Of a stretch of DNA of 64,000 nucleotides, positions 48,458 through 59,219 are shown piece by piece. Location: positions 25,984 through 89,983 of the forward strand of contig NZ_JADLJS010000020.1 of assembly GCF_015680405.1 (NCBI RefSeq), in the 5' to 3' direction. The notes beneath the pieces are model-generated. The model ran no database searches and was not told the origin of the DNA. It saw nothing but the letters and a program-made list of their open reading frames with translations. Source of the stretch: Pseudomonas pudica (GTDB lineage Bacteria > Pseudomonadota > Gammaproteobacteria > Pseudomonadales > Pseudomonadaceae). Each line of letters starts with the position of its first letter. Position 1 is the stretch's first letter. The position numbers were made by a program, and so were the translations under genes.

Positions 48458-49897
48458 TTAGGCGAGATTGATGCCCAAGGCCTTGGCAACCCCTTCGCCA
48501 TAGGCCGGATCGGCCTTGAAGAAGTATTGCAGCTGACGCTGGATCACATCTTCGCTGACGCCTGCCATGGTGCCGGCAATGTTGTTTATCAGCAGGGCTT
48601 TCTGCTCATCGTTCATCAGGCGGAACAGCGCACCGGCGTGGCTGTAGTAGTCGGTGTCTTCGCGGTGGTCGTAACGGTCTGCGGAACCATTCAGGGCCAG
48701 CGCAGGCTCGGCGTGGCGTGGCGACTGCTTCGGTGCATCGTTGTAGCTGTTGGGCTCATAGTTCGGCGCGCTGCCATAACTGCCAGCGGCCATGGAACCA
48801 TCACGCTGGTAGCTGTTGACCGGGCAGCGTGGTGCATTCACCGGCAGCTGCTGGTGGTTGGTACCCACCCGGTAGCGGTGCGCGTCGGCGTAGGCGAATA
48901 CCCGCCCTTGCAGCATGCGGTCCGGCGACAAGCCAACACCCGGCACCATGTTGCTCGGGCCAAACGCAGCCTGCTCGACCTCGGCAAAGTAGTTCAGCGG
49001 GTTACGGTTGAGCTCCAGCACGCCCACTTCAATCAGCGGGTAGTCCTTCTGCGACCAGGTCTTGGTAACGTCGAAGGGGTTTTCGTCGCGGCTGGCAGCC
49101 TCGGCTTCGCTCATCACCTGGATGCATACGGTCCAGCGTGGGTAATCGCCCCGCTCGATGGCTTCGAACAGGTCGCGCTGGGCGTAGTCCGGGTCGGTAC
49201 CTGCCAGGCGCGCGGCATCTGCCGGTGCGAGGTTCTTGATGCCTTGCTGGGTCTTGAAGTGCCATTTGACCCAGGTGCGTTCACCCTTGGCATTGATCAG
49301 GCTGTAGGTATGGCTACCGAAGCCGTGCATGTGGCGGTAGCCGTCCGGAATGCCGCGATCGGAGAACAGAATGGTGACCTGATGCAGCGCCTCGGGAGAG
49401 TGCGACCAGAAGTCCCACATCATCTGAGCGTTCTTCAGGTTGGATTGCGGGTGACGCTTCTGGGTGTGGATAAAGTCCGGGAACTTCAGTGGGTCGCGGA
49501 TGAAGAACACCGGCGTGTTGTTACCGACGATGTCCCAGTTGCCTTCCTCGGTGTAGAACTTGACGGCAAAACCACGGGGGTCGCGCTCGGTATCTGCAGA
49601 GCCACGCTCACCACCAACAGTGGAGAAGCGCAGGAAGGTTTCGGTCTGCTTGCCAACCTGTTCAAACAACTTGGCACTGGTGTAACCGGTGATATCGCGG
49701 GTGACGGTAAAGGTGCCGTAGGCGCCCGAGCCTTTTGCGTGTACGCGGCGCTCAGGAATGTTCTCGCGGTTGAAGTGGGCGAGCTTCTCGATCAGGTGGA
49801 AGTCGTCGAGCAGCAGCGGGCCGCGCGGTCCGGCGGAACGGGAATTCTGATTATCTGCTATAGGTGCACCACTGGCTGTGGTGAGAATCTTGCTCAT
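48458..49897 (-). CDS. katA: Monofunctional haem catalase, KatA type
   Basis: The 479-residue cytosolic catalase carries the active-site His region [15 protein letters not shown], the Asn site [12 protein letters not shown], and the proximal Tyr motif [15 protein letters not shown]. Its length marks a small-subunit (clade 3-like) catalase. AAGGAGAG lies ahead of the ATG. A TTGTTC-17-AATACT pair (49974-49946, minus strand) is a weak promoter candidate. The neighbour is an iron-storage protein, linking peroxide and iron handling. Its upstream gap (49898-50023) holds nothing else I can support. Confidence 0.97.
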   Translation of the reverse strand: MSKILTTASGAPIADNQNSRSAGPRGPLLLDDFHLIEKLAHFNRENIPERRVHAKGSGAYGTFTVTRDITGYTSAKLFEQVGKQTETFLRFSTVGGERGSADTERDPRGFAVKFYTEEGNWDIVGNNTPVFFIRDPLKFPDFIHTQKRHPQSNLKNAQMMWDFWSHSPEALHQVTILFSDRGIPDGYRHMHGFGSHTYSLINAKGERTWVKWHFKTQQGIKNLAPADAARLAGTDPDYAQRDLFEAIERGDYPRWTVCIQVMSEAEAASRDENPFDVTKTWSQKDYPLIEVGVLELNRNPLNYFAEVEQAAFGPSNMVPGVGLSPDRMLQGRVFAYADAHRYRVGTNHQQLPVNAPRCPVNSYQRDGSMAAGSYGSAPNYEPNSYNDAPKQSPRHAEPALALNGSADRYDHREDTDYYSHAGALFRLMNDEQKALLINNIAGTMAGVSEDVIQRQLQYFFKADPAYGEGVAKALGINLA

Positions 49898-50023
49898 GGG
49901 CTCTCCTTATCGGTCTTCAAGCGCCGGCTAATCGGCTCTGGAGAGAGTATTGACGAGCAAGGTTACAAGAACAAATGCATTACATGACTTGTATCAATAG
50001 AAATAAACAATAAACCTTGAAAC

Positions 50024-50052
50024 AAAAAACCGGGCACTAGGCCCGGTTTTTT
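50024..50052 (-). terminator. Alpha operon terminator after rplQ
   Basis: AAAAAACCGGGC-ACTAG-GCCCGGTTTTTT, a 12-bp stem ending in a T-run on both strands, 18 bases after the rplQ stop. Confidence 0.93.
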
Positions 50053-50069
50053 GTAGCAGACAGAACGTC

Positions 50070-50456
50070 TTACTCAGCAGCTTCTACAGCACCGCCGACC
50101 GGACGATCAACCAGCTCGACGTACGCCATAGGAGCGTTGTCGCCAGCGCGGAAACCGCACTTCAGGATGCGCAGGTAGCCGCCCTGACGGGTGGCGTAAC
50201 GCTTGCCCAGGTCGTTGAACAGCTTGCCAACAGCGGACTTCGAACGGGTACGATCGAAGGCCAGACGGCGGTTAGCTACGCTGTCTTCCTTGGCCAGGGT
50301 GATCAGCGGCTCGGCAACGCGGCGCAGTTCCTTGGCTTTCGGCAGGGTGGTTTTGATCAGCTCGTGCTCGATCAGCGACACTGCCATGTTCTGGAACATA
50401 GCCTTGCGGTGAGAGCTGGTACGGCTCAGGTGACGTCCACTTTTACGATGACGCAT
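50070..50456 (-). CDS. rplQ: 50S ribosomal protein L17
   Basis: The 128-residue L17 starts [20 protein letters not shown] and contains [20 protein letters not shown]. It is the last gene of the alpha operon, 42 bases after rpoA, and is followed by a strong terminator. It sits at the exit-tunnel side of the 50S subunit. Confidence 0.98.
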   Translation of the reverse strand: MRHRKSGRHLSRTSSHRKAMFQNMAVSLIEHELIKTTLPKAKELRRVAEPLITLAKEDSVANRRLAFDRTRSKSAVGKLFNDLGKRYATRQGGYLRILKCGFRAGDNAPMAYVELVDRPVGGAVEAAE

Positions 50457-50498
50457 GATTCATTCCTTACCAAACACTACGTTCGGTGATTACGACGA

Positions 50499-51500
50499 TC
50501 AGGCGGTCGCCTTGTCGTCTTTCTTAAGACTTGCAGGCGGCCAGTTGTCGAGGCGCATGCCGAGAGACAGACCACGAGAGGCCAGGACGTCCTTGATTTC
50601 AGTCAGGGACTTCTTGCCCAGGTTAGGAGTCTTCAACAGCTCTACTTCGGTACGCTGAATCAGGTCGCCGATGTAGTAGATGTTCTCCGCCTTGAGGCAG
50701 TTGGCCGAACGTACAGTCAGTTCCAGGTCGTCAACCGGACGCAGCAGGATCGGATCGATCTCGTCTTCCTGCTCGACTACGACAGGCTCGCTGTCACCTT
50801 TGAGGTCGACGAACGCGGCCAACTGCTGTTGCAGGATGGTCGCAGCGCGGCGGATAGCCTCTTCAGGATCCAGGGTGCCGTTGGTTTCCAGATCAATGAC
50901 CAGCTTGTCCAAGTTGGTACGCTGTTCAACACGGGCGTTCTCGACCACATAGGCGATACGACGCACCGGGCTGAACGAAGCGTCCAACTGCAGACGGCCA
51001 ATGCTACGGCTTTCGTCTTCGTCGGTTTGACGGGAGTCGGCCGGCTCGTAACCACGACCACGAGCTACAGTGAGCTTCATGTTCAGGGCGCCGTTCGACG
51101 CCAGGTTCGCGATTACGTGATCGGGGTTGACGATCTCGACATCGTGATCCAGCTGAATATCGGCAGCGGTAACCACCCCCGAACCCTTTTTCGACAAGGT
51201 CAGCGTAACTTCGTCACGACCGTGCAGTTTGATAGCCAGGCCTTTCAGGTTCAACAGGATTTCAATTACGTCTTCCTGAACACCTTCGATCGCGGAGTAC
51301 TCGTGGAGTACGCCGTCGATCTCGGCCTCGACTACTGCACAGCCAGGCATGGAGGACAACAGGATGCGGCGCAGCGCGTTGCCCAGGGTATGGCCGAAGC
51401 CACGCTCGAGAGGCTCGAGCGTGATCTTGGCGCGGGTCGGACTGACTACCTGCACATCAATGTGGCGGGGAGTCAGGAACTCATTTACCGAAATCTGCAT
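50499..51500 (-). CDS. rpoA: RNA polymerase alpha subunit
   Basis: The 333-residue alpha subunit has its N-terminal assembly domain ([20 protein letters not shown]) and a C-terminal domain that binds UP-element DNA and activators ([40 protein letters not shown]). A flexible linker lies near residues 235-248. It follows rpsD by 22 bases. Confidence 0.99.
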
Positions 51501-51522
51501 GGATGCACCTATTTTCTAGCCC

Positions 51523-52143
51523 TTACTTGGAGTAGAGCTCGACAATCAGGTTCTCGTTGATGTCGGCAGACAGGTCGCTGCGAGCAGGAACGTTCTTGAA
51601 AACGCCCGACTTTTTAGCAGCATCCACGTCAACCCACTCAACGCGGCCACGCTGGGCGCACAGTTCAAGGGCTTGAACAATGCGCAGCTGGTTCAGCGAC
51701 TTCTCGCGAACCGCGACCACGTCACCCGGACGAACTTGGTAGGATGGAATGTTTACAGTCTTACCGTTGACGCTGATCGCTTTGTGCGAAACCAGCTGAC
51801 GGGACTCGGAACGAGTCGAGCCGAAGCCCATACGGTAGACGACGTTATCCAGACGGCACTCGAGCAGTTGCAGCAGGTTCTCACCGGTTGCGCCTTTTTT
51901 CGAGGCTGCAGCTTGGTAGTAACCGCGGAACTGACGCTCCAGAACACCGTAGATACGACGAACTTTTTGCTTCTCGCGCAGCTGGGTACCGTAGTCGGAC
52001 TGACGGCCACGGCGCTGGCCGTGGATACCTGGGGCTGCTTCGATGTTGCACTTCGATTCCAGAGCGCGAACGCCGCTCTTCAGGAACAGGTCAGTGCCTT
52101 CACGACGAGACAGTTTGCATTTTGGACCAATGTAACGTGCCAT
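51523..52143 (-). CDS. rpsD: 30S ribosomal protein S4
   Basis: The 206-residue S4 has [20 protein letters not shown], the S4 RNA-binding domain ([40 protein letters not shown]). In E. coli S4 represses translation of the alpha operon; whether that occurs here cannot be told from sequence. Confidence 0.98.
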   Translation of the reverse strand: MARYIGPKCKLSRREGTDLFLKSGVRALESKCNIEAAPGIHGQRRGRQSDYGTQLREKQKVRRIYGVLERQFRGYYQAAASKKGATGENLLQLLECRLDNVVYRMGFGSTRSESRQLVSHKAISVNGKTVNIPSYQVRPGDVVAVREKSLNQLRIVQALELCAQRGRVEWVDVDAAKKSGVFKNVPARSDLSADINENLIVELYSK

Positions 52144-52158
52144 TTATCTGTCTCCTGA

Positions 52159-52548
52159 TTACACGCGACGCTTCTTCGGCGGACGGCACCCGTTGTGCGG
52201 GATTGGCGTCACGTCGGTGATGCTGGCGATCTTGTAGCCGCAGCTGTTCAGTGCACGAACGGCGGACTCACGACCTGGACCTGGACCCTTGACGTTTACG
52301 TCGAGGTTCTTCAGACCGTATTCCAGCGCAGCTTGACCAGCACGCTCAGCAGCGATCTGTGCTGCGAACGGGGTGGATTTGCGCGAACCACGGAAACCCG
52401 AACCACCGGAGGTCGCCCAGGACAAAGCATTGCCCTGACGGTCGGTGATGGTCACGATGGTGTTGTTGAAAGAGGCATGGATGTGGGCGATGCCATCAAC
52501 CACTGTCTTTTTGACTTTCTTACGAGGACGAGCAGCAGGTTTTGCCAT
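52159..52548 (-). CDS. rpsK: 30S ribosomal protein S11
   Basis: The 129-residue S11 has a basic N-terminus ([16 protein letters not shown]), [20 protein letters not shown] and the C-terminal [18 protein letters not shown]. It lies in the platform of the 30S subunit, 18 bases after rpsM. Confidence 0.98.
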
Positions 52549-52566
52549 GTCTATATTCCTGGGCGA

Positions 52567-52923
52567 TTACTTGCGGATCGGCTTACGCGGGCCCTTACGG
52601 GTGCGTGCGTTGGTCTTGGTGCGCTGACCGCGAACCGGCAGACCTTTACGATGACGCAGGCCGCGGTAGCAACCCAGGTCCATCAAGCGCTTGATCTTCA
52701 TGTTGATGTCACGACGCAGGTCACCTTCGGTGGTGAACTTCGCGACTTCGCCACGCAGGGTTTCGATTTGCTCGTCGCTCAGATCCTTGATCTTAGCGGC
52801 TGGGTTTACACCAGCGTCTGCACAGATCTTCTGTGCAGTAGTGCGACCGACACCATAGATGTAGGTCAGCGAGATAACAGCATGCTTGTTATCTGGAATG
52901 TTGACGCCTGCAATACGGGCCAT
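52567..52923 (-). CDS. rpsM: 30S ribosomal protein S13
   Basis: The 118-residue S13 starts [20 protein letters not shown] and ends with the basic tail [11 protein letters not shown] that contacts tRNA. It is the first gene after the promoter at 52983-53011, so it heads the alpha operon. Confidence 0.98.
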   Translation of the reverse strand: MARIAGVNIPDNKHAVISLTYIYGVGRTTAQKICADAGVNPAAKIKDLSDEQIETLRGEVAKFTTEGDLRRDINMKIKRLMDLGCYRGLRHRKGLPVRGQRTKTNARTRKGPRKPIRK

Positions 52924-52982
52924 TCAGTGGGACTCCAATTGACAGCTACCTACGCCCCGGAAGCCAAGAAATAGGGCGCGAG

Positions 52983-53011
52983 ATAATATCGCTGTAGAAA
53001 CGAATAATCAA
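52983..53011 (-). promoter_or_regulatory. Sigma-70 promoter for the alpha operon
   Basis: On the minus strand TTGATT (53011-53006) and TATTAT (52988-52983) are separated by 17 bases, about 60 bases ahead of rpsM. The −35 abuts the hairpin at 53010-53037. Confidence 0.7.
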
Positions 53012-53037
53012 CCCAGCAGCACACTAGCTGCTGGGTT
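53010..53037 (-). terminator. Hairpin at the spc/alpha boundary
   Basis: AACCCAGCAGC-ACACTA-GCTGCTGGGTT, a perfect 11-bp stem, 17 bases after the rpmJ stop. The tail on the minus strand (GATTATTCGTTTC) is only moderately T-rich and contains the next promoter's −35. Confidence 0.6.
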
Positions 53038-53054
53038 TGAAGCGCAGATCACAC

Positions 53055-53171
53055 TCAGCCTTGGCGCTGTTTGTGACGCGGTTCCGCGCTGCAGATCACT
53101 CGTACGACGCCTTCGCGACGGATGATCTTGCAGTTACGGCACAGCTTTTTCACCGATGCACGAACTTTCAT
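53055..53171 (-). CDS. rpmJ: 50S ribosomal protein L36
   Basis: The minus strand encodes a 38-residue L36, [20 protein letters not shown] and on to PRHKQRQG. Cys11, Cys14, Cys27 and His32 form the zinc ribbon, so this is the zinc-containing form. It lies 28 bases after secY. Confidence 0.97.
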
Positions 53172-53199
53172 TACCGACTCCTCGAACCTTAGGGGCGTA

Positions 53200-54531
53200 T
53201 CAGCGCAGCAGACCGCTGCCACCGTAGCCTTTCAGGTTGGCTTTCTTCATCAGGGATTCGTACTGGTGCGAAACGAGGTGCGATTGTACTTGGGACATGA
53301 AGTCCATCACAACCACTACCACAATCAGCAACGAGGTCCCGCCAAGGTAGAACGGCACATTTGCTGCCACCACCAGGAACTGGGGCAGAAGGCAGACGGC
53401 CATCATGTAAAGAGCACCGAACATGGTCAAACGGGTCAGAACGCCATCAATGTAGCGTGCCGACTGCTCACCAGGACGGATACCCGGAATAAAGGCACCG
53501 GACTTCTTCAGGTTTTCCGCTACGTCTTTCGGGTTGAACATCAGCGCTGTGTAGAAGAAGCAGAAGAAAATGATCCCCGCACTAAACAGCAGAATGTTCA
53601 ACGGCTGACCAGGAGCGATCGACTGCGAGATGTCCTGCAGCCAGCCCATACCCTCGGACTGACCGAACCAGGCACCCAGCGAAGCCGGGAACAGCAGAAT
53701 GCTGCTCGCGAAAATGGCCGGGATTACCCCCGCCATGTTCACCTTCAGCGGCAAGTGGCTGGTCTGCGCAGCGAAGACCTTGCGGCCCTGCTGACGCTTG
53801 GCGTAGTGAACGGCGATACGACGCTGACCACGCTCAATGAACACCACGAAGCCGATAATCGCTACTGCCAGCAAACCGATAGCGACCAGGGCGAAAATGT
53901 TGATATCGCCTGTGCGCGCAGACTCGAAAGACTGCCCGATTGCTCTCGGAAGACCGGCAACGATACCCGCGAAGATCAACATCGAGATACCGTTGCCCAC
54001 ACCGCGCTCGGTGATCTGCTCGCCCAGCCACATCATGAACATCGCGCCCGCCACGAAGGTGGAGACAGCGACGACATGGAAGCCCAGGCCTACAGAAAAC
54101 GCCACGCCCTGGTTGGCCAGGCCAATGGACATGCCAATGGCTTGAACCAGTGCCAGGATAACGGTGCCGTAGCGGGTGTACTGGCTGATCTTGCGACGGC
54201 CAGCTTCACCTTCCTTCTTCAACTGTTCCAGTTGCGGGCTGACCGCCGTCATCAGCTGCATGATGATCGATGCCGAGATGTACGGCATGATCCCCAGTGC
54301 AAAGATGCTCATGCGCTCGAGCGCGCCACCGGAAAACATGTTGAACAAGCTAAGAATGGTCCCCTCATTCTGCCGAAACAGATCCGCCAGACGGTCTGGA
54401 TTGATGCCAGGAACCGGGATATGCGCACCTATCCGATAGACGATGATCGCCATGAACAGAAAGCGCAGACGAGCCCAGAGTTCCGACATCCCGCCCTTAC
54501 CGAGCGAAGAGAGAGCACCTTGCTTAGCCAT
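53200..54531 (-). CDS. secY: Preprotein translocase channel SecY
   Basis: The 443-residue protein is the ten-helix channel of the Sec translocon. It has [20 protein letters not shown] after helix 1, [17 protein letters not shown] (helix 2), and cytosolic loops [12 protein letters not shown] and [20 protein letters not shown]. It follows rplO without a gap and is followed by rpmJ. Confidence 0.98.
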
Positions 54532-54966
54532 TTATTCCTCGAACTTGCCGCCAGCTGCTTCGATAGCCGCACGCGCACCCTTGGTGGCTGCGATACCCTT
54601 GATGGTGACTGCGCGAGTGACTTCGCCAGACAGCATGATTTTCACGCGCTGTACGTTCTGGCCGATCACGTTGGCATCCTTCAGGGATTGCACGGAGATC
54701 ACGTCGCCTTCCACCTTGGCCAGCTCGGACAGACGCACTTCGGCGCGGTCCATGGCTTTCAGGGAAACGAAGCCGAACTTCGGCAGACGACGGTGCAGCG
54801 GCTGTTGACCGCCTTCGAAGCCAGGAGCGATCGAACCACCCGAACGGGAAGTCTGACCTTTGTGACCACGGCCGCCAGTCTTACCCAGACCGCTACCGAT
54901 ACCACGACCTGGACGATGCTTCTCGCGACGGGAACCCGGCGCTGGACTCAGATCATTGAGTTTCAT
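54532..54966 (-). CDS. rplO: 50S ribosomal protein L15
   Basis: The 144-residue L15 starts [20 protein letters not shown] with the Gly/Arg-rich loop [15 protein letters not shown]. It ends directly at the secY start. Confidence 0.98.
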   Translation of the reverse strand: MKLNDLSPAPGSRREKHRPGRGIGSGLGKTGGRGHKGQTSRSGGSIAPGFEGGQQPLHRRLPKFGFVSLKAMDRAEVRLSELAKVEGDVISVQSLKDANVIGQNVQRVKIMLSGEVTRAVTIKGIAATKGARAAIEAAGGKFEE

Positions 54967-54969
54967 CGA

Positions 54970-55146
54970 TTAACCCTCGACCTTCAGCATGTAGTAAGCC
55001 TTGTTGATCATCCCGCGGTTTTCGGGAGTATCCTGGACTTCTACAGTGTGACCGATGCGACGCAGACCCAGGCCCTTAACGCACAGCTTGTGGTTAGGCA
55101 GACGGCCCGAGACGCTCTTGATCAGCGTTACTTTTACGGTTGCCAT
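54970..55146 (-). CDS. rpmD: 50S ribosomal protein L30
   Basis: The minus strand encodes the 58-residue L30, starting [20 protein letters not shown] and ending [11 protein letters not shown]. It lies two bases after rpsE and three before rplO. Confidence 0.96.
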   Translation of the reverse strand: MATVKVTLIKSVSGRLPNHKLCVKGLGLRRIGHTVEVQDTPENRGMINKAYYMLKVEG

Positions 55147-55148
55147 GA

Positions 55149-55649
55149 TCAGAAGATCTCCTCGACGCTCTTGCCGCGCTTGGCAGCAATGGATTCAGGA
55201 GATTGCATGGCTTTCAGACCCTTGAAGGTGGCGTAAACCACGTTCACTGGGTTGGTCGAACCGTAGCACTTGGCCAGAACGTTCTGAACACCAGCAACTT
55301 CCAGGACAGCACGCATTGCGCCACCGGCGATGATACCGGTACCTTCCGAGGCAGGCTGCATGTAAACCTTCGAGGCGCCGTGGGCAGCCTTGGTGGCGTA
55401 CTGCAGGGTGGTGCCCTTCAGGTCAACCTGGATCATGTTGCGGCGAGCAGCTTCCATGGCTTTCTGGATCGCGGCAGGTACTTCGCGCGATTTGCCACGG
55501 CCGAAGCCAACACGACCCTTACCATCACCTACCACGGTCAGCGCGGTGAAGGTGAAGATACGGCCGCCTTTTACGGTTTTGGCAACGCGGTTAACTTGAA
55601 CCAGCTTCTCGATGTAGCCTTCGTCGCGCTTTTGATCGTTATTTGCCAT
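55149..55649 (-). CDS. rpsE: 30S ribosomal protein S5
   Basis: The 166-residue S5 has the N-terminal RNA-binding domain ([38 protein letters not shown]) and the C-terminal [20 protein letters not shown]. It supports decoding fidelity. Confidence 0.98.
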   Translation of the reverse strand: MANNDQKRDEGYIEKLVQVNRVAKTVKGGRIFTFTALTVVGDGKGRVGFGRGKSREVPAAIQKAMEAARRNMIQVDLKGTTLQYATKAAHGASKVYMQPASEGTGIIAGGAMRAVLEVAGVQNVLAKCYGSTNPVNVVYATFKGLKAMQSPESIAAKRGKSVEEIF

Positions 55650-55652
55650 AAC

Positions 55653-56003
55653 TTAGAACTCCAGCCCGCCTTCACGAGCAGCATCAGCCAGCGCTTTGAC
55701 GCGGCCGTGGTACTTGAAGCCGGAACGGTCAAAGGCAACTTGAGATACACCGGCGGCTTTCGCACGCTCAGCTACCAGCTTGCCAACCTTAGTGGCCGCG
55801 TCGATGTTGCCAGTGGCGCCATCACGCAGTTCTTTGTCCAAGGTCGAGGCGCTTGCCAGAACCTTGCTGCCGTCGGCCGAAATGACCTGGGCGTAGATGT
55901 GCTGCGAGGAGCGGAACACGCACAGGCGCACGACTTCGAGTTCGTGCATCTTGAGACGTGCTTTGCGAGCGCGACGCAGTCGAGTAACTTTTTTGTCGGT
56001 CAT
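55653..56003 (-). CDS. rplR: 50S ribosomal protein L18
   Basis: The 116-residue L18 begins [20 protein letters not shown], followed by [18 protein letters not shown] and the C-terminal [20 protein letters not shown]. It binds 5S rRNA. Confidence 0.98.
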   Translation of the reverse strand: MTDKKVTRLRRARKARLKMHELEVVRLCVFRSSQHIYAQVISADGSKVLASASTLDKELRDGATGNIDAATKVGKLVAERAKAAGVSQVAFDRSGFKYHGRVKALADAAREGGLEF

Positions 56004-56013
56004 TTGCTAGGCC

Positions 56014-56547
56014 CTACTTCTTCTTGGCTTCTTTACGACGGACTACTTCGTCCGCGTAACGCACACCCTTGCCTTTGTAAGGCTCTGGCGGACGGAAGTC
56101 GCGGATTTCAGCGGCCACCTGACCTACCAGCTGCTTGTCGATACCCTTGATCAGGATGTCGGTCTGGCTTGGGGTTTCAGCGGTGATACCGGCTGGCAGT
56201 TCGTAGTCCACTGGGTGCGAGAAGCCCAGGGCCAGGTTCAGGACGGTGCCCTTGGCCTGTGCCTTGTAACCAACACCGACCAGCTGGAGCTTGCGCTCGA
56301 AGCCTTGGCTTACGCCCTGGACCATGTTGTTCACCAGGGCACGGGTGGTACCGGCCATGGCGCGAGCTTGCTGGTCACCGTTGCGAGCGACGAAACGCAG
56401 CTCGCCAGACTCTTCGGTAACTTCAACAGACGAGTGAACGTTCAGTTCGAGAGTGCCTTTGGCACCCTTCACCGAAAGCTGCTGGCCGGCGAATTTGACT
56501 TCGACGCCTGCTGGCAGCTTAACGGGGTTCTTAGCGACGCGAGACAT
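56014..56547 (-). CDS. rplF: 50S ribosomal protein L6
   Basis: The 177-residue L6 has its duplicated domain with [20 protein letters not shown] and the C-terminal [20 protein letters not shown] signature. It lies 12 bases after rpsH. Confidence 0.98.
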   Translation of the reverse strand: MSRVAKNPVKLPAGVEVKFAGQQLSVKGAKGTLELNVHSSVEVTEESGELRFVARNGDQQARAMAGTTRALVNNMVQGVSQGFERKLQLVGVGYKAQAKGTVLNLALGFSHPVDYELPAGITAETPSQTDILIKGIDKQLVGQVAAEIRDFRPPEPYKGKGVRYADEVVRRKEAKKK

Positions 56548-56559
56548 GCCTATCTCCCC

Positions 56560-56952
56560 TTAGAACACTGTGCACAGAACTTCGCCGCCGACACCGGCAG
56601 CGCGTGCAGCGCGATCAGTCATCACACCTTTGTTGGTGGAGACGATAGACACGCCCAGACCGCCACGTACTTTCGGCAGCTCTGCGACGGACTTGTACTG
56701 GCGCAGACCTGGACGGCTGGAGCGCTTCAGTTCCTCGATGACCGGACGGCCTTCGAAGTACTTCAGTTCGATCGACAGGGAAGGCTTGGCCTCACCAGTT
56801 ACCTGGTAGCCGGCGATGTAACCTTCGTCTTTCAGAACTTTGGCAACCGCGACCTTCAGGGTGGAGGAAGGCATGCTTACGACGGACTTTTCAGCCATCT
56901 GGGCATTACGGATGCGAGTTAGCATGTCCGCTAACGGGTCCTGCATACTCAT
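56560..56952 (-). CDS. rpsH: 30S ribosomal protein S8
   Basis: The 130-residue S8 starts [20 protein letters not shown] and ends with the conserved [20 protein letters not shown] and GGEVLCTVF. In E. coli S8 represses the spc operon by binding mRNA near rplE. Here the gap upstream to rpsN is unusually long and structured. Confidence 0.98.
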   Translation of the reverse strand: MSMQDPLADMLTRIRNAQMAEKSVVSMPSSTLKVAVAKVLKDEGYIAGYQVTGEAKPSLSIELKYFEGRPVIEELKRSSRPGLRQYKSVAELPKVRGGLGVSIVSTNKGVMTDRAARAAGVGGEVLCTVF

Positions 56953-56981
56953 GGGCTAGATGCTCCTGATACAAGAATTAT

Positions 56982-56995
56982 TAGCCTTGCGGCTA
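56982..56995 (-). other. Hairpin with GNRA loop before rpsH
   Basis: On the minus strand TAGCC-GCAA-GGCTA forms a 5-bp stem with a GCAA tetraloop, 30 bases ahead of rpsH. It could be a protein-binding or 5'-end structure. Confidence 0.5.
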
Positions 56996-57020
56996 TCACA
57001 ACCACCCGAGCGGACAGGGC

Positions 57021-57044
57021 AAAAAACCCAGGCTCAGGTGAGCC
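57021..57044 (-). terminator. Intrinsic-terminator-like hairpin inside the spc operon
   Basis: On the minus strand GGCTC-ACCT-GAGCC is followed by TGGGTTTTTT, a GC stem with a six-T run. It lies between rpsN and rpsH, where the order elsewhere is continuous. Confidence 0.6.
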
Positions 57045-57071
57045 GGTCATTCTAGACACAAGGCAGAAACG

Positions 57072-57098
57072 AAACAAGCCCCATATAGGGGCTTGTTT
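57072..57098 (-). other. Perfect 11-bp hairpin after rpsN
   Basis: AAACAAGCCCC-ATATA-GGGGCTTGTTT, 63 bases after the rpsN stop. The minus-strand tail is TTTCGTTTCT, so it could also work as a weak terminator or processing site. Confidence 0.65.
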
Positions 57099-57161
57099 GT
57101 TGGCGGCGTCACCGGCGGTCGGAAGATTGCTCCCCTTCCGCCGGGTTCCTGCCTGCAGCGA

Positions 57162-57467
57162 TTACCAGGAGGCCTTGACCAGACCTGGTACGTCACCGCG
57201 CATTGCAGCTTGACGCAGCATGTTACGGCCCAGGCCGAACTTACGGTATACACCGTGAGGACGACCGGTCAGGCGGCAACGGTTGCGCAGACGCGAAGCG
57301 GAGGCATCACGTGGCTGCTTCTGCAGGGCGACAACGGCAGCGAAACGCTCTTCAGGAGAGGCGTTCAGGTTGACGATGGTCGCTTTCAGCTCGGCACGCT
57401 TTTTGGCGTACTTGGCTACCGTGAGCTGACGCTTCAGCTCGCGGTTTTTCATGCTCTTCTTGGCCAT
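57162..57467 (-). CDS. rpsN: 30S ribosomal protein S14
   Basis: The 101-residue S14 starts [20 protein letters not shown] and ends with [20 protein letters not shown]. It is the long, zinc-free form, since the CxxC pairs are absent. The start at 57467 is fixed by the family N-terminus. Confidence 0.98.
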   Translation of the reverse strand: MAKKSMKNRELKRQLTVAKYAKKRAELKATIVNLNASPEERFAAVVALQKQPRDASASRLRNRCRLTGRPHGVYRKFGLGRNMLRQAAMRGDVPGLVKASW

Positions 57468-57480
57468 TTTCCTACTCCAA

Positions 57481-58020
57481 TCAGTTGCGGAACGGGAACT
57501 TGAAAGCACGCAGCAGAGCGCGGCCTTCGTCGTCCGAACGAGCAGTGGTGGTCAGGGTGATGTCCAAACCGCGCAGAGCATCGATCTTGTCGTAGTCGAT
57601 TTCCGGGAAGATGATCTGCTCTTTCACGCCCATGCTGTAGTTGCCACGGCCATCGAAGGACTTGGCATTCAGGCCGCGGAAGTCGCGAACCCGAGGCAGG
57701 GAGATCGCCAGCAGGCGGTCCAGGAATTCGTACATCTTGTCGCGACGCAGGGTCACCTTGACACCGATCGGCCAGCCTTCACGGACTTTGAAGCCCGCGA
57801 TGGATTTACGAGCGAAAGTCACGACCGGCTTTTGACCGGTGATCTTTTCCAGGTCGGCAACAGCGTGCTCGATGACTTTCTTGTCGCCGATCGCTTCGCC
57901 CAGACCCATGTTCAGGGTGATCTTGGTAACGCGCGGAACTTCCATCACGTTCGACAGCTTAAGTTCTTCCTTAAGCTTGGGAGCGATTTCGTTCCGGTAA
58001 ATCTCTTTCAGTCGTGCCAT
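57481..58020 (-). CDS. rplE: 50S ribosomal protein L5
   Basis: The 179-residue L5 has [20 protein letters not shown] and the C-terminal [20 protein letters not shown]. It binds 5S rRNA in the central protuberance. Confidence 0.98.
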   Translation of the reverse strand: MARLKEIYRNEIAPKLKEELKLSNVMEVPRVTKITLNMGLGEAIGDKKVIEHAVADLEKITGQKPVVTFARKSIAGFKVREGWPIGVKVTLRRDKMYEFLDRLLAISLPRVRDFRGLNAKSFDGRGNYSMGVKEQIIFPEIDYDKIDALRGLDITLTTTARSDDEGRALLRAFKFPFRN

Positions 58021-58040
58021 GGTCTTCTACCTAGCAGTGT

Positions 58041-58355
58041 TCAAGCATCAACCGCTTTTTGGGTCGACTTGAAGACACGAATTTTTTTACCGTCTTCTAC
58101 TTTGAAACCAACGCGGTCAGCCTTGTTGGTTTCACCGTTGAAGATGGCAACGTTGGAAGCGTGCAGAGGCGCTTCTTTTTCGACGATACCGCCCTGTACG
58201 CCCGCCATCGGGTTAGGCTTGGTATGACGCTTGACCAGGTTCACGCCACCAACAACCAGACGGTTGTCAGCCAGAACCTTCAGCACCTTACCGCGCTTAC
58301 CTTTGTCTTTGCCGGCGATCACGATGATCTCGTCGTCACGACGAATCTTTTGCAT
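58041..58355 (-). CDS. rplX: 50S ribosomal protein L24
   Basis: The 104-residue L24 has a KOW motif near the start ([20 protein letters not shown]) and [20 protein letters not shown]. It starts 50S assembly. Confidence 0.98.
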   Translation of the reverse strand: MQKIRRDDEIIVIAGKDKGKRGKVLKVLADNRLVVGGVNLVKRHTKPNPMAGVQGGIVEKEAPLHASNVAIFNGETNKADRVGFKVEDGKKIRVFKSTQKAVDA

Positions 58356-58366
58356 GTCGGATCTCC

Positions 58367-58735
58367 TTACAGCACTTCAGGGGCGAGCGAGACGATCTTC
58401 ATGAACTTCTCGGTACGAAGTTCACGGGTCACTGGCCCGAAGATGCGAGTGCCGATCGGCTCTTGCTTGTTGTTCAGCAGAACAGCAGCGTTGCCGTCGA
58501 AACGAATGATGGAACCGTCAGCGCGACGAACACCGTGACGGGTGCGCACGACAACAGCAGTCATCACTTGGCCTTTCTTGACCTTACCGCGCGGAATCGC
58601 TTCCTTGACGGTTACCTTGATGATGTCACCGATGCCGGCGTAACGGCGGTGCGAACCGCCGAGCACCTTGATGCACATGACGCGACGAGCGCCGCTGTTA
58701 TCGGCCACATCGAGCATGGATTGAGTCTGAATCAT
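58367..58735 (-). CDS. rplN: 50S ribosomal protein L14
   Basis: The 122-residue L14 begins [20 protein letters not shown] and has the signature [20 protein letters not shown]. The gap to rpsQ is 23 bases with no promoter evident, so the S10 and spc gene runs appear continuous here. Confidence 0.98.
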   Translation of the reverse strand: MIQTQSMLDVADNSGARRVMCIKVLGGSHRRYAGIGDIIKVTVKEAIPRGKVKKGQVMTAVVVRTRHGVRRADGSIIRFDGNAAVLLNNKQEPIGTRIFGPVTRELRTEKFMKIVSLAPEVL

Positions 58736-58758
58736 AAAATTTCTCCGACCCTTCGCCC

Positions 58759-59025
58759 TTAGACTTCAACAGCGCGTTCGAGGACTTCAACCAGTGCCCA
58801 GGACTTGGTCTTGGCCAGCGGACGGGTTTCACGGATGGAAACCTTGTCGCCGATCTTGCACTGGTTGGCTTCGTCGTGCGCGTGCAGCTTAGTCGAACGC
58901 TTAACGTATTTACCGTAGATCGGGTGCTTGACGCGACGCTCGATCAGAACGGTGATGGTCTTGTCCATTTTGTCGCTGACGACACGGCCAGTCAGCGTAC
59001 GGACGGTTTTTTCAGCTTCAGCCAT
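58759..59025 (-). CDS. rpsQ: 30S ribosomal protein S17
   Basis: The 88-residue S17 ([40 protein letters not shown]) starts at the ATG at 59025; a GTG at 59031 would add two residues. It binds 16S rRNA early in assembly. Confidence 0.97.
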   Translation of the reverse strand: MAEAEKTVRTLTGRVVSDKMDKTITVLIERRVKHPIYGKYVKRSTKLHAHDEANQCKIGDKVSIRETRPLAKTKSWALVEVLERAVEV

Positions 59026-59027
59026 GA

Positions 59028-59219
59028 TCACTTACCTGCCTGCTGGTTGAGCACAGTTTTCACGCGAGCGATGTCACGCTTAACTTGCGAGAGCAGGTGC
59101 GACTGCCCCAACTGGCCAGTTGCTTTCTGCATACGCAGATTGAACTGGTCGCGCAGCAAGCCGAGCAGTTGCTCATTCAGTTGCTGTGCCGATTTTTCAC
59201 GAAGTTCATTCGCTTTCAT
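59028..59219 (-). CDS. rpmC: 50S ribosomal protein L29
   Basis: The 63-residue L29 ([20 protein letters not shown]) lies beside the exit tunnel. Its ATG overlaps the rplP stop by one base (TGATG). Confidence 0.97.

Noticed and set aside
53122..55236. A 704-codon plus-strand open frame opposite secY and rplO
   Set aside because: Antisense to conserved ribosomal operon genes; no domain or plausible start.
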